This document shows, in pieces, positions 10,801 to 26,234 of a stretch of 64,000 bases of DNA; within the stretch, counting starts at the first letter, position 1; each line of letters opens with the position of its first letter. Position numbers and translations under genes: made by a program. The stretch comes from Lithospermum erythrorhizon. Its lineage: Eukaryota > Streptophyta > Magnoliopsida > Boraginales > Boraginaceae. The stretch spans positions 1-64,000 of the forward strand of contig JADFUC010002021.1 in NCBI GenBank assembly GCA_019722365.1. Reading direction: 5' to 3'. Below the pieces are notes generated by a model. It was not told the DNA's origin. It was given only the letters and a program-made list of their open reading frames with translations, and ran no database searches.

Positions 10801-12748
10801 ACTACACTAATCACCTACTTCCAGTTGCTCCATCTGCAATTGACACTAATGGACAGGTAACGAGGATATTTCTTTATTATACTGACACCTACAACTTCTT
10901 CTGCTCATAAACTTCAAATCTAGTTTGTTACTTGAACTTAATAAGCTTGTTGCCATTTAAGATTGTCATGGTTCTATTTTCTTGACGACATATTGGTTAA
11001 TCCCAACTCATTTAACCATTCCCATTCTATTTATAGTCAGAATCCTACTGACCATTTCTCAACTTTTAGAGTGTGACGCTGCAGGTTCCTTCATTCAATG
11101 AACAGTTGCCTAGTGTTTGCACATCTTTTAAGTTGGTCTTTGTATGCAAACTTGTAGGTTATTTCCTGATATGGCTACCTCATTAATTATTTTTAGTCGC
11201 TGCAGTTTAGTGTAGGTTTAGATGGGAGGAAGCTAGAACCTGAAAGTAATGTTCTTCTTGCCTCTATTGAGAACATGCAATATGCAGTCACTCTGGAAGT
11301 CTTGCAAACGGTAAGACTGTTTAGAGCAAGAGCATGAAAATTTGTGTGGTTGTCTGTTGATTACAGGTCATTGATTTACCTATATCTTCTACTCAGGTCT
11401 TTACTGCATATGGACCTGTCCTAAAGATTGCAATGTTTGACAAAAATGGAGGTCTGCAGGCTTTGATCCAGTACCCTGGTAAGACCATTTGGCAATATGG
11501 TCTTCTTTTTATCCATGACTTTATGAGTGTTTCCTGCTTTTGTTGGTTTCTTCTTTCAAAGTACCAGTCATCTAAGATAAACACCACTTGCTGTCTTGCC
11601 GCCCATGTTAACAATCCAGCGCTGTTCTTCCTAAGCAAGGTGGCTGGAATTGCTCTTATGGTTTAAGATCATGTCCTTTTTTCACTTAAACACCTAAGCT
11701 TATGGTTTAATATACCCCTTATGAGTATTGCGTAAAGGATGTAAATGAAAAACAAATTAGTGATATATTTACAGTTCACTGGCTAATTGATCTCTTCGCA
11801 TATAGTTGGACTACCTAGTAATTTTATGTTATCATTTGGCTCTTGGGTGGTTTAGCCTCCAGGATATTACTCCCTATGATGTCTTAATTTGTTTTTCTGG
11901 CATAATAATATTTTTACAACTTGGTTATGTATCCTTTTGGAGTTGTACCAACAGTATTTCTTTACACAATTTATTATTTTTCAGATATCCAAACAGCTGT
12001 TGCTGCAAAGCAGGCCCTGGAAGGACACTGTATTTACGATGGAGGCTATTGCAAGCTCCACATATCATATTCTCGACACACTGATTTGAGTATTAAGGTA
12101 ATAGGCATGCAAGTTTATCAAGTTCCCTTGTAGTATCATCGGTTTGATTTTGATGTTTCTCTCTTTTTTTTGTATAACTTGATGTTTCTATTATTTGCTT
12201 GATTTTATGATATGCTTTAATGACAATGATGCATCTTTGCGTTTCTGCCTGCCTGTATGGTACTATCTTAATGGAGAATGACTAGTGGAGCCTATTACAG
12301 TAGTCCTGTTTTGGTGGTTATATTAAATTCAGTTTCTGAAATTTGTTATCGACAATGCTGCTAGCAGATGAACAATGATAGAGCCAGAGACTACACAGCC
12401 CCTACCAATGCTGTCCAACCAGCACCTGGTGCCAGTGCCTCTCTGATGGGTTCCCACCCCTCAACATATGTGCAGCAGCAGCAGCAACCGCAACAGCAAC
12501 CTCAACCAATGGGTGGTCCAAGTGCCTATCCGTACCACGGTACTCAATATGCTCCACCACCTTCAGGTGTGGGAGCACATCAACCCCCAGCAGGTTGGAA
12601 CCCGGCTGCCTCAGCGGGCAATCCACCAATGCATATGCACCACCATCACCCTTACATGCGTCCTTCAAATATGCCAATGATGCCGATGCAGAATCAGGGT
12701 GGCATGCCACAACACCCTGGAGCAATGCCTCCCTATCGGCCACAATGA
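7806..12748 (+). CDS. PTB: Polypyrimidine tract-binding protein (PTB1/PTB2 class)
   Basis: Nuclear RNA-binding splicing regulator that binds CU-rich pre-mRNA. Coding exons: 7806-7991, 8088-8297, 9873-9935, 10009-10082, 10548-10640, 10799-10856, 11206-11310, 11397-11478, 11985-12097, 12368-12748; all GT-AG, in frame, 454 residues. The start MSSVSTQPQFRYTQTPSKV matches the family. RRM1 spans about 18-96 (RNP2 LHLRNL, RNP1-like NQAFIEF), RRM2 about 110-198 (ALVQF near 154) and RRM3 about 243-325 (ALIQY near 285). The tail (329-454) is rich in Gln, Pro, His and Met and longer than I recall for Arabidopsis PTB1/2. YDGGYCKL and SYSRHTDL are family signatures. It differs clearly from the PTB3 subgroup. 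The 1.57-kb intron after residue 132 holds a candidate poison exon and a CU-rich tract, consistent with autoregulation. A TTG-initiated frame 18 bases upstream is not a plausible start. Confidence 0.96.
8498..8579 (+). promoter_or_regulatory. CU-rich tract in PTB intron, likely PTB-binding silencer
   Basis: Within the second coding intron, about 80 bases are almost purely pyrimidine in blocks, with repeated TCTTT, CTCTCT, TTCTCC and TGTCTGTCCTC. PTB proteins prefer UCUU and CUCUCU motifs, so this is a natural site for the gene's own product. It lies about 220 bases upstream of the candidate cassette exon at 8799-9052. Binding is inferred; the sequence composition is seen directly. Confidence 0.5.
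8799..9052 (+). other. Candidate poison cassette exon of PTB
   Basis: The long second coding intron contains a strong acceptor (ATTTTTTTTCCAG ending at 8798) and, 254 bases on, a consensus donor (GG|GTAAGT at 9053). Coding exon 2 ends on a codon boundary, so inclusion would be read TCA TGC TTT ACT ATC TTA TGA, stopping after six codons; 254 is also not a multiple of three. Arabidopsis PTB genes are reported to limit their own level by unproductive splicing that yields premature stop codons. The exon limits here are my inference; other internal donors, such as one near 8949, are possible. Confidence 0.45.
9495..9606 (+). repeat. 36-base direct repeat in PTB intron
   Basis: ATTGTAARGTAAATAAATAA followed by TTTTTRAAATTTACTT occurs at 9495-9530 and 9571-9606, differing at two positions. 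The 40 bases between them are unrelated except for further TTTACTT words. It lies between the candidate poison exon and coding exon 3. Confidence 0.8.
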
Positions 12749-13930
12749 CGTTAGCAAAACTTGTGGCATTTCTTTTGTTTTTAAAACTCAGCTACGATGA
12801 GTGCTATTGGGAGACCAGTGTAGTCGAATGATATATCTACTGCAAGTCTGTGAGACGAGACATCAGATTTATAAGATTCTTTGTTTGAATTGATGTTGCC
12901 ATCCATTGAAGGTGAAAGGTTTCTCATTATGTCGGTGCAGATCCTCTCGTTTTAATAACATAATAACATGAGATCACTTTGGAACTCAACATTTAATCAC
13001 AAATTGACTTGTGTCCCCGTGTCAAGAAATGTGTAATGTTCCGATACAGGTGATTTCATGTTATTAAACTGATGGAGGAGAATTCAACTGCCAACACACC
13101 CACGTGCTAGATTTCTATTGACTCGTTTGATTTCCGGATTTTTTATCCCAACTAATATTTGATAATAAATTTTTTTTTTTAAATTATATTAAAATTCATC
13201 ATTTTTCCCATCATTTGTTCTTGCATTACAAGCCCAGTTCTATTCAGATGAGATTTTTTACCTATATATTTTGTAACAAAAACAATATTGGTTCAATCTT
13301 CTAATTTGACGTTGATTTTGTGATAATTTGCCAAATTTCTCAATAAAACTATTTGGCCCTGTTAGGTTATCACATGGATAGATATTGTATGCATTCATAA
13401 GGCTTGGGAATATGACCGGATCCTACATGAATTTGGTCGATTCATCAAAAATCATATTAGCTTGGGCTTTAAGCACACACGAATTTATACGTTTTATAAA
13501 AAGCTAATCTATTAGTGTTTTTTTTCCATTTTTTGTTAAGACGATATTGCTCCTTGCAACTAAAATTAATTATTTACATCTTATTATTAATTATTGACTC
13601 TTAAGATGACCATTAGCATGGACTAAAAAACATACAATTGTATTGAATAACTCATTAATTACATAATTTACTTCACTCTTAATATTAGCATGTCCATTTT
13701 CATCACCATTGCCTTCTTCTCAAATACTATGTAGACTAATCGCTCATTGCATTTAAGCTTTGTGAAATGAAAATGCACAATACATTATTATTTTTCGCAT
13801 TCAACCTTATCATGGATTGAATACCCACCTTGTCATTATTTTTTAATAATTAATCAACCGTTACACTTTTAAATAATCGCTTCCTCAAACTATAAACCAT
13901 ACTTCATCTTCAATCATCTTTAAACAAGAA
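12749..13930 (+). other. PTB 3' UTR and AT-rich intergenic DNA
   Basis: The first few hundred bases after the PTB stop are probably 3' UTR, judging by composition, but no clear AATAAA polyadenylation signal stands out. From about 13100 onward the sequence is AT-rich with no open frame of interest, RNA gene or clear repeat. Confidence 0.5.
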
Positions 13931-13935
13931 AGCAC

Positions 13936-15092
13936 AAGTCGAGACAAAATGGAAAAAGTTTTGGGGTTGTGAGAGTACTTCTCTCCTGCGACAAGTTTCC
14001 TCTCTCAACTTCCTTCCATTTCTTCCGTCGAATTCTGAATCGATTCTTAACGGAAGTCAGGCCGACAACTTTTCTGATCATTTCCATCTTTCATCCATTT
14101 ATTCATTTAATCAAGCAAGATGCATTTTTGAGTCACAATTGATAGGATTCATGGTGTCGTGGTTGGTTCTTCTCCTGCCAGTGGTTTGTTCAGCCATTAC
14201 TCCTTCATCAACCCCGCCTCAAATGATTCCGAGGTTGGTGTTTGTCTGTGAATCTCCTTTGGGGGCTCCATGATTTTTGGTTTCTCGCCATCTTCTTCCT
14301 TGGTCTTGTTGATTGTTTTGGAATTGATGGGTTTGATGATGGTTCTCTTGTTGGTTTTATGTTTTGGTTCGCTTGAGGATGCATGATGATCGCGTTTCGA
14401 GTGTTTTCGTCGCCTTCTGAATTCATTCACTACCATGTCCTCGCCCCCAAATGATTTGAAGTTTTCACTAGATTGGCGGATTCCACAGATTGATGTTTGC
14501 CTCGTGAACGCCGGTTTGAATTGTCGATCTTGTTGTTTTCAAGAGCCAGAATTTTCGACGCGGCAAGCATGGCAAATAAGCCTCTGTGAGCGGTTGTCCT
14601 ACGGGATCAAGGTTGTTCGTGGGAAGTGGGGCGGATTTTCATGATTTAGGGAAGTGAAACGCTCGGAAGTCGACTGTTGACGATGGAAGGTTGCAGCGTG
14701 AACTGCTTCAGCGTGACTCGCTTCGCAACCCTGAGTTCACGTCCATTCATGGTCCCTCGGGACCCGAAATTACATTTTGATTTGGCTTTGCCACTCACGA
14801 CCGCGCACACTTCGCTCATTTATTTCACTGCTTGACTCGCATGATTTATGACTCGATGCTTACGGATTTCGGGTTGACTCGCATGGACTCGGGAGTTGCC
14901 GTCCCACTGACTCTCGGCCCCGCGCTGTACTTCTATCTATCTTTTTCATTTACGCATTGCGAATTTCAATACTGAAGCTTATCCGTTGTAATACGCTTGG
15001 GGGCCGAGAATCCCCATTCATCTGACTTTGTATCAATTTATTTTATCAATAAACTTTTATTTTCAAAAAAAAAGAAAAAAGAAAAGAAAAGC
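13936..15092 (+). mobile_element. Possible 5'-truncated LINE or retrocopy with A-rich tail
   Basis: A GC-richer island of about 1.1 kb in AT-rich DNA ends with TATCAATAAACTTTTATTTTC and then an A-rich run (15065-15092), which resembles the 3' end of plant L1-type LINEs. The words AAGAAAGCAC at about 13926-13935 and AAGAAAAGCAC at 15083-15092 flank it and could be a slightly decayed target duplication. No reverse transcriptase or ORF1 domain can be read; short open frames on both strands (14197-14436 minus, 14435-14644 plus) match no family I know. A retrocopied transcript or unrelated GC-rich DNA remain possible. Confidence 0.35.
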
Positions 15093-18000
15093 ACCTTTCA
15101 TGTTCATACATGAAAACAAAAATGATATCAATACCTATCATGAAGTCTCGAATCATGAAGACACAAGATTTTTTCAAAAATTATATCGAGAAGTAAAAAT
15201 CGTCAACCCAACTCACGCAATGACCGACTTCATTAAACGTGTGGAATCAAGTAAGTTAACTTTCCTTTTAAAATTTAGTGATGTAAACGAAGTGATCAAA
15301 TTTTAACTAATGAAATAGAATTTGTCCAATTTTCTATATATAGAGGGACAAGTTCTTTTAGAAATTTGAGTGGTCTAATTGTAATTCTGATCAGAAATAT
15401 TTAAATGATAATATCAATATTTTATAAACAACTCAAAATCACAAATAAATTAATATATTATTGATAAAAAATTAGAAGTATATTTTATGTTCAACCCGAG
15501 ACTTATCAATCTAATAATATGTGACCTCTTTAAATTCGATCATGGGAAAGCAACACAATCATTACCTAATTTATCAATATATCACGAATGCTCTGAAGAA
15601 AATCATTGCTTCAACATTATATTAATTTGCATTTCAATTAGGTGGAATAATATTGTGTTCATCATAGTATACTACGAGAATCATTTAATCTATGTCTATA
15701 TGTATTTTTTTATTTATTAACCGTTAATACTTTATTCATAAAGATTTAAATTATATTCATGTAAACGCTATATTTAATGAGAGAGAGAGAGTTAACGGAG
15801 TTAAGATAAACTTTTATCCATGTACAACTATATAATGAGTTTCAAAATTTGATTTAACAAAATTATATTTGATGTAAGTTGTTTCTTTTATTTCCATCAG
15901 GACCCTACTTTAAAAACTATTGTATTTATGTGATTCGTTCTAGCAATAACTTAATATTTTCTCTTTTTTTTATTTGATCATGGAGGTAAAAAATACTTTA
16001 TTAAGGTGTTGAATAATATTATTAATATATCCTAAAAAGTACTTTATCAAAATTTATTTTAGTTAATTATGAAGATAAAAAATATTTTACGAAGAAATAA
16101 AAAGTTAACGACAAGATAAAGTTTTTGATTAAACTCATGATCAAGAAAATAACATGATCGTTAAATTGAAATTTAAAGAAATAGTAGTTTAGTAAAAAAT
16201 AAGTTTTTTTTTAAAAAAAATTATTTACATTAATAAACGTGAAGACATACTATTATAAGATAAAAAAAATTGTAAGAACGCTTTAATTAGTTTTTTTTCC
16301 TTGGTATAATTTTTTATCGATGAAAAAATAATATTCTTTGTACTACAATGCCAAAGAATTAAGTAGAAATATGAATCATTCAGCTTATACTTTTTATTGT
16401 GTTTTAAAAAAAGTAAATATTTGATTAATTCATCAAATGTAAGTATGTATATCCAAATACAAAACTAAAATAAATTTAAACCATTTTAAATATTAATAAA
16501 TTCTTTATTTTTCTAATTTCTCGTAATATTTAAAATACTTTAATCATTAATATTTCTAGATCACTTCTTAAGTAATTCGTATAAACTAAATTAATTTGAA
16601 TAAAATAAAAATATATTTATTTGAAGTATTATTTAGTTTTCCTTCTAATATGAAAGTCTAATTTCATATTGTAAAGTAATGGAACTACGACATTTTTAAA
16701 AATACTAATTTCTTAAAATACATTCATTTAAATAATGAAATAAATCAATACTAATTCATAATATATATAAATTTATATGGTAAACTATTCCTTGGTCATC
16801 AAGTTGAATAATTTTAAATGATAACAAATATCATTTATAAAAAAAAATAAAATATTTACAAAAAAAGTTCGAGACCTTTTTACCACGTGCATCGCACGTA
16901 ACATCTTACTAGTTATGATAAATAAGAGGACAGTGGTTTGGATCTTAATAATTTTTAATTTTATCAACTTTCTAAGGCTCTCTTCTATTGCTTATGAACT
17001 CTCAATTTTTTACTATTTATGAATTTATACAACTTGACTTGCTTATTCAATTGTTTATTTTTTAAATCTCATTTTTTCTACAACCATCATAATACTTCAT
17101 TCGCTTATTAAATGTTCATCCAATTTTAATATTCTTCAATATAATTCTTGATTTAATTATCAAATACAATTAGAAAAATTTAATTTATGTTTCTAATTAA
17201 CCACCATTTCAATTCACCCAGATACATCGAGATATATTCAGACGTGACACACAAGCGACACAGAACATAATTATGATTAAATGTTGAGTTGTTGTCCCTA
17301 TTTTTCCTGTATAGATAAATTAAATTTATTATATTTAGACAACATATTATTTAATGTGTCAAAACCTAGGGATAATGCAGACCGGTATGTAGGATTTGCA
17401 CCAGCCTTAATACACATCACCATATTACTTTTTTCAACACCCCTATAACAATGGATTAAGCTGTTGATTTTTTAATACCTCCATCAGAAGTAATCAAACA
17501 CCGACGCTGGTCTTCGATAGTCTCGAGATGAAATAACTCGTTCCGTATAAGTATCATTTTAATATTATTCTAGTTGCTCAAGTTTCAGTGTCATAAGGGT
17601 GCTAATTAAAAATTTGTAGTCGTATCAGTAATATCGGTCAGCGATAATATAAATTGGGCGTTGAAATATAATTCATGCTCGGGGCTATAATTAAACCGGT
17701 ATAGCAATAAACCCGCAAACCAAACTTTTAATTTAATAATATCATAAATATTCACCAACCCCCTGTCCACTATTCATCTTCATCATCAAACCCAACCCCT
17801 TATTGCTCGGCCAACCCATTCCCTCCCCTACCTTGAGTTTTTTCATTTTCTTTGGCCAAATCTTTGCTGAATCTAACATAATCTGCTCTCATCTCGACAT
17901 CAAAGCGTATTGCTTAAATCTTCAAATCTCATTATTTTGAGCTATAAAGGACTACATGAGCTTGAGCTGACTTTTGAGCTGAGACTTTTAAATGGTACAT

Positions 18001-18579
18001 GTATCATCTAAGTTTGGGACATGGAAGTTTAATTATAATAACTGTATTTTTGGGGTCAAACGTTTTATAGTTCGACTTGCTGAGACTACTTGACCTGCTT
18101 GAGAAAAATATAACTCTAGAAAATATGTTGCTGAATTCCAATATTTTTTGTTTTTGGAGTATAAGTTTTAATTTCCATGTATTCGTTAGATTTGTTAATA
18201 TGGGTCAAAGAGTAAGATATTTTGGATTTTTTGAAAATCAAAGGTTGTTAATAATAGTAAAATTAGTTTGGAAAATTGATTATGGGTTGATTAGAATTTG
18301 CTTAAGTGTTTTTTTTTTCTTTTTCATGGGTAAATCATAATTATGTATGAGAGACGTTGCTAGAATTTTTGTCAAGCTTTTATTGGGCTGTTTTAACACG
18401 CTTAGTAATCGCTCACCTAAAAATTGATATATCGGGTAAATTAAATCGTAGAAAGGGTTAGAAAGTTGAACTAAAATGCATAAAAGCGTTAAATCAAAAC
18501 TTTAAACAGTAGCTGTTAACCCAAACCTCTAAATGGAGTTAATATGGTAGTAAATAGTAACGTATTTCTGCAAGCTGTT
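15093..18579. other. AT-rich intergenic DNA without recognisable genes
   Basis: Short open frames here have no family resemblance and no splice-joined coding pattern. The stretch is very AT-rich, with a little less bias at 17350-17900. I see no RNA gene, microsatellite longer than a few units, or complete mobile element. Confidence 0.6.
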
Positions 18580-19380
18580 AGACACGAGCGAAAGGCACTT
18601 CGATTGCATCGTCGAGGCGAACTACGAGATTTCAGCGATCGTGACGTGATTGTCCAAGCCACTTCCTACCGACATTAAATCGACGTTGTAATACTAGACC
18701 CAAAAATGTAAGTACAAGGGATGCAGATTTGATATTTATTTCCGACGGCACTACTCATATCACCAAGACGCATCTTCTTTTCGAAAGCTCATCTCATAAG
18801 AACTCCAATGTTGTCATGGTTTGACCCTGCAGAATTTTCGAATCTGATGACCCACCTTAAGCCACAGTTAACGCTGAGCGAAGATAAACGGCCGGAAAGA
18901 CTGGGTGATGGCTCATGAGTTACCCATCAAATCTAATAACGCACCCACTGCGCGATTTCAAAGTGTATGCTACAACGGGTATCAAAGCCGTCGTCTCTAA
19001 CCGGCGTAACTAAGCGCTACGCGCAAAGCGCGGACTCTTTGAGGCCTCGTGAATTTCAATCTCAATACTTGACGGGTACCTGCTCGATTTCCGCGTCAAC
19101 GAGACAGTATTCAAGTCGGGATATTGTACTGCACTAAAAAATGCGTATGCCGATGGCATTTGGATATGATTTGATCGGTACTACCAATGGCATATAGTCT
19201 TTCTCAGTTCTCATCTCATGCTAACTCCAACGCAAGTCATGTTGACCCGGGACCACTGGAATGGCGACAAACGCGCTGGGAAAGACTCCACAAGGGTTTC
19301 ATGGCATCACCATCAAATCTAATAATGTATCGATCCCATGGTACCGAGGCGGACGTTACACGAGATGCCTAAATTAAAAT
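18580..19380 (+). repeat. GC-richer island with two diverged copies of one module
   Basis: Around 18770-18960 and 19190-19350 the same ordered words appear: CTCATCTCAT..AACTCCAA, GTCATG.TTGACCC, GGAAAGACT or GAAAGACTC, and ATCAAATCTAATAA. Spacing between copies is about 410-420 bases. The higher GC content and CG-rich words (GCGATCGTGACG, GGCGTAACTAAGCG) suggest a fragment of an LTR retrotransposon, but no termini or coding domain identify it. Confidence 0.45.
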
Positions 19381-19460
19381 ATGATTTCAACTCCAACAAA
19401 ATGGAACCCATAATGCTTATTTTTTGTTACCATCACTTTATTCTCCGTATAATATATGAA

Positions 19461-19510
19461 GTTACAAAAATCGTGTGAGTTACAAAAATCATGTGAGTTA
19501 CATTAATCAA
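19461..19510 (+). repeat. 18-base tandem repeat
   Basis: GTTACAAAAATCGTGTGA, then the same with one change (AT for GT at the middle), then a partial third copy GTTACATTAATCAA. Confidence 0.85.
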
Positions 19511-21212
19511 TATAGTAATAATCAAGAAAATATTTTAAAATCATTCATCGGTTTTAAGATTATTAACAACCAATTGTCACACATGATGTAATTTATACAT
19601 GAAACATTTGTTAAGCGTTGTGTGGTGCATGAAGTAGCATTACAACTTATAAGGATTTGGAACCCCACACCCTTGCTTATCATGACACAACACCGGGGGA
19701 TACTTATACCTCCTCAAAATAAGAATCATCTATTCAAAAATTATTGCTTTTAAAAATAAAATGATTGTTGGCTTTTTCAATACAAAGCTTATGCATTCAA
19801 TTTACAAAATTACTTATCATCATTCCTTATCTTTGCTTACTTAAGCACAATCTACATCACATCAAAATTCAAGAAACTTTATTATTTTTTTCACGATTTC
19901 ATAACTTCTTAATAAATCACTTTGGCTTGGGACGATCACTTTATATTTCAGAATCTTAAACGAAGACTTACTACGGAGTATTTAAAAAGTTACAATTAAC
20001 CCTTCATCCCATGTACCGTCCACTGGACTTTTTTCACTTTAAGGCCAACTTTAATCGAGCCTATTTCGTTATGTTTATAGATTTTACGAAAAATATATCA
20101 ATAAAAAGCACTCGAATGCATTTTATTAATATATTTTTCATAAAATATTATAAAATACAAACAAAAATATTTACGATTAAATTTCAACTATAAAAAAGCT
20201 TAAAAACGCACACCGCATAGACATGAAGTAGTACTATTTTTCCAGTTGTGGATATTGTTTAAGGTTTATCTTCAAACTTTTGGCTTAATTTTTGTTCACC
20301 ATATGTCTCTTTCTTCATGATCAAAAGCATCGACCACCATCATCATGTAATAAAGAGAGGTGTTTGCCGGTTTGGAGAGTTATTTTTTAAAAAATAAAAA
20401 ATCTTATATTACCTTACTACAAAAAAATGTCTTATAAGTTTTTTTTAACAATAACTGTAAACAACTTCAAAAGTTACTCCATTTCATAAAAGCACCTAGT
20501 GAATTTTGATAATTAATAATTTAATTTTTGAAATTCAATATCTAATATCTAATAAAAAATATATCAAATACTGATATTTCTAATATATTTAACTATTAAC
20601 ATGCTAAATTTATCTAATATCTAATAAAAAAATATATCTAATAATCGAGCTTCTAATATATTTAACTATTAACATGCTAAATTTTATTCTAACAAAATTT
20701 ATGTATCATTTAAGACTATATAAAGTTACAAAGTTTGTTAATTTTAATTAGGTAAATGATTATACACTCCATCATATAATAATGACAATTCACTTTTGAT
20801 GTAAACATGAATGAAAAACAAGAAAGGAATAAACTGACATAATCAAAATATTTAGTGTAAAATCTTTAATTATTGAAAATCAAACTCAACAATCTTAAAT
20901 AATCATTTGAAATGGAAGTGATTTCAAACACTTTGCATAACATAGTCATGTAGTATTGAAGATTCCATATATGAAGCCTGAGCTAAATATTCAGCTCATA
21001 TATCTTATAACTGAAGTCTAATAGTAGTTTTACTATTGAGAAGTCTGAGATGATTACATGCCATGAAAGACAATGTACTATTTCTTCTGATACACTTACA
21101 GCAAGCCTTTTTCCAATACCTCCTTACAATCTCTCCTGCTAATCTCAACTTATGGGCAAAATATGATAGGTAAAATAATTGGGAAAATAAATGAGTAGTG
21201 TAGGGTAATCGT
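19511..21212. other. AT-rich DNA downstream of spermine synthase
   Basis: No gene is recognised. The part nearest 21212 would hold the 3' UTR of the minus-strand spermine synthase gene. A 72-base tandem duplication lies at 20539-20684. Confidence 0.5.
20539..20684 (+). repeat. About 72-base tandem duplication
   Basis: Units 20539-20610 and 20611-20684 both begin TATCTAATATCTAATAAAAA and end CTAATATATTTAACTATTAA followed by CATGCTAAATT. They differ mainly in the central part, so the duplication is fairly recent. Confidence 0.85.
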
Positions 21213-24692
<3,480 letters not shown>

Positions 24693-24847
24693 GAATTAGC
24701 CTTTTCTGCTTTTGCTCCAGTCTCTAATAACAAATTCTTAGTACTTCAAATCAAGTGAAATGTTACATAAAGTGTGCAATAAATAAATAACCAAAAACTT
24801 TAGCAACCGAGCATTAAACATATCCATCATTATACCTATGTGTAGAT

Positions 24848-24916
24848 GGTAATATCTTGGAGGCTAAATTAAAATCTTAAATAAAATATTGGTAATATCT
24901 TGGAGGCTAAATTAAA
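24848..24916. repeat. 26-base exact direct repeat, 43-base period
   Basis: GGTAATATCTTGGAGGCTAA plus ATTAAA occurs at 24848-24873 and 24891-24916 without change, giving a recent 43-base tandem duplication inside the inferred SPMS leader intron. Confidence 0.9.
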
Positions 24917-25019
24917 GAAAAGCAATAATACCAAAATCAACTTTCCAAACTTGCAGCATTAAATTGGAGCATTTAAGCACAATTAACAACAAACTAATCA
25001 CGTGAAAAAAGTTAAAAAA

Positions 25020-25240
25020 TATAGTAGTCTAGTTTGACTTTATAGTCAAAATTAACAATTTTCGTCAACTTTAGTTAGACACATAACTTTGATTTAAATA
25101 AAAATTATCGTGTTAGAAGTAAGTTATGTTGATTTTTCACCAAATATTATACAATATTTACAAAAATATTCGAGTCAAGAATTTAAAAACCAACCACGAA
25201 ATAAAAATAAAAATTAGACAATCATATTGAAATGCATAAT
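25020..25240 (+). mobile_element. MITE-like dispersed repeat, copy in SPMS leader intron
   Basis: Carries the family words TAGTCAAAATTAAC, ACATAACTTTGATTTAAAT, AAAATTATCGTGTTA, TTCGAGTCAAGAATTTAAAA and AAAAATTAGACAATC in the same order as the copies at 7365 and 28255. Confidence 0.6.
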
Positions 25241-25259
25241 AAAACAAAAGCTCATCATT

Positions 25260-26030
25260 AAAATTAGCCAAATATAAAGTTGATATTTTTACTTAAAAAT
25301 CTTAATCCAAAAATTGGAAGTCTCTTCTAGGGTTTAAGAGACAATCATAAAACTCTCACATTTTTTCCACAAATAAACAATCAATCACAAATTTTCCAAA
25401 AAAAAAAAACCATTTTATTCATAAAGTTCACATTTTTACTAAAAATTTAAATAAAAAACTAGTTCCAAAATGAAAGTCTCTTAAAGGGTTTAAGAGAAAA
25501 TCATAAACCTTTTATTTGTCCATAAATAAAACAAATAACCAAAATTTATAAATTTATTTTCCTAATTCTTATAAAAAAAATCATTTTATTTATAAAGTTC
25601 ACATTTTTAGTCGAAACCTTACTCCAAAAATGAAAGTTTATTAAAGCGTTTTAGAGAAAATCTTCACAACCCTTTTATTTTACCATAACAAAAATTTATA
25701 AATTTCATTTGTTAATTTCTTATAAAAATACCATTTTATTCATAAAGTTTCACATTTTTACTCAAAACCTTACTACCAAATGAAAGTTTATTAAAGGGTT
25801 TTAAAGAAAATCATAACCCTTTTATTTGGCCATAAATAAAACATTTCCATTTATTAATTTCTTATAAAAAATCATTTTATTCAAGTTCACATTTTTACTC
25901 AAAACCTTACTCCAAATATGGAAGTCCCTTAAAGGGTTTGAGAAAAAAATATAACAACCCTTTTATTTAACCATAAATTAAAAAAAACCCAAATTGCAAA
26001 ATCACATTTGCTAATTTAATTATAAAAAAA
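25260..26030 (-). repeat. Five tandem units of about 135-180 bases in SPMS leader intron
   Basis: Units lie at roughly 25260-25441, 25442-25610, 25611-25762, 25763-25897 and 25898-26030. Each holds, in order, a CCAAAA.TGAAAGT-like word, TTAAAGGGTTT.AGAGAAAATC, CCTTTTATTT..CCATAAA, an ATTTATAAATTT-type stretch and CATTTTATTCATAAAGTTCA plus CATTTTTA; the last unit lacks this final word. The units differ by small indels and length of A-runs. They occupy over half of the inferred intron between the first exon and the start codon. Confidence 0.85.
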
Positions 26031-26226
26031 AAAGTGACAAATGAGGAACAATAAAAACACGTACCTGGAAAATAAAAAATGTGAAATGAAAAGGGATTAA
26101 ATAAAATTGAAGAAGGCGGGAAAATAAATATAGAGGAACAAGAAATGTGACAAATAACTACTAATAGGCTGTTTCTTCTTCTTCCTCTATGTTTTTTGGT
26201 GCTTCTGATTTCTCACAAGTTTTGCA

Positions 26227-26234
26227 TATTTATA
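26227..26234 (-). promoter_or_regulatory. TATA box of SPMS
   Basis: Minus-strand TATAAATA within CTATAAATATG, about 30 bases upstream of the presumed start near 26200 and above a CT/GA-rich leader (minus strand GAGGAAGAAGAAGAAAC). Placement fits the inferred first exon. Confidence 0.5.

Larger units (their letters stand above)
24723..26205 (-). other. Inferred SPMS 5' leader with 1.34-kb intron
   Basis: On the minus strand a probable first non-coding exon runs from about 26200 to 26065 and ends TTTTCCAG|GTACGTG. A good acceptor, TACTAAGAATTTGTTATTAG, ends at 24724, leaving a second leader piece of 31 bases before the ATG at 24692. The joined leader has no upstream ATG that I can find. The intron (24724-26064) contains five tandem repeats and a MITE copy. 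The structure is inferred from splice-like sites and a TATA box at 26227-26234. Confidence 0.5.

Noticed and set aside
12402..12743. 113-codon minus-strand frame opposite the last PTB exon
   Set aside because: A shadow of the Gln/Pro/His-rich PTB tail on the other strand.
14197..14644. Short charged and Cys-containing frames in the 14-kb island
   Set aside because: No known domain, no intron signals joining them to further exons, and they lie in a probable retroelement fragment.
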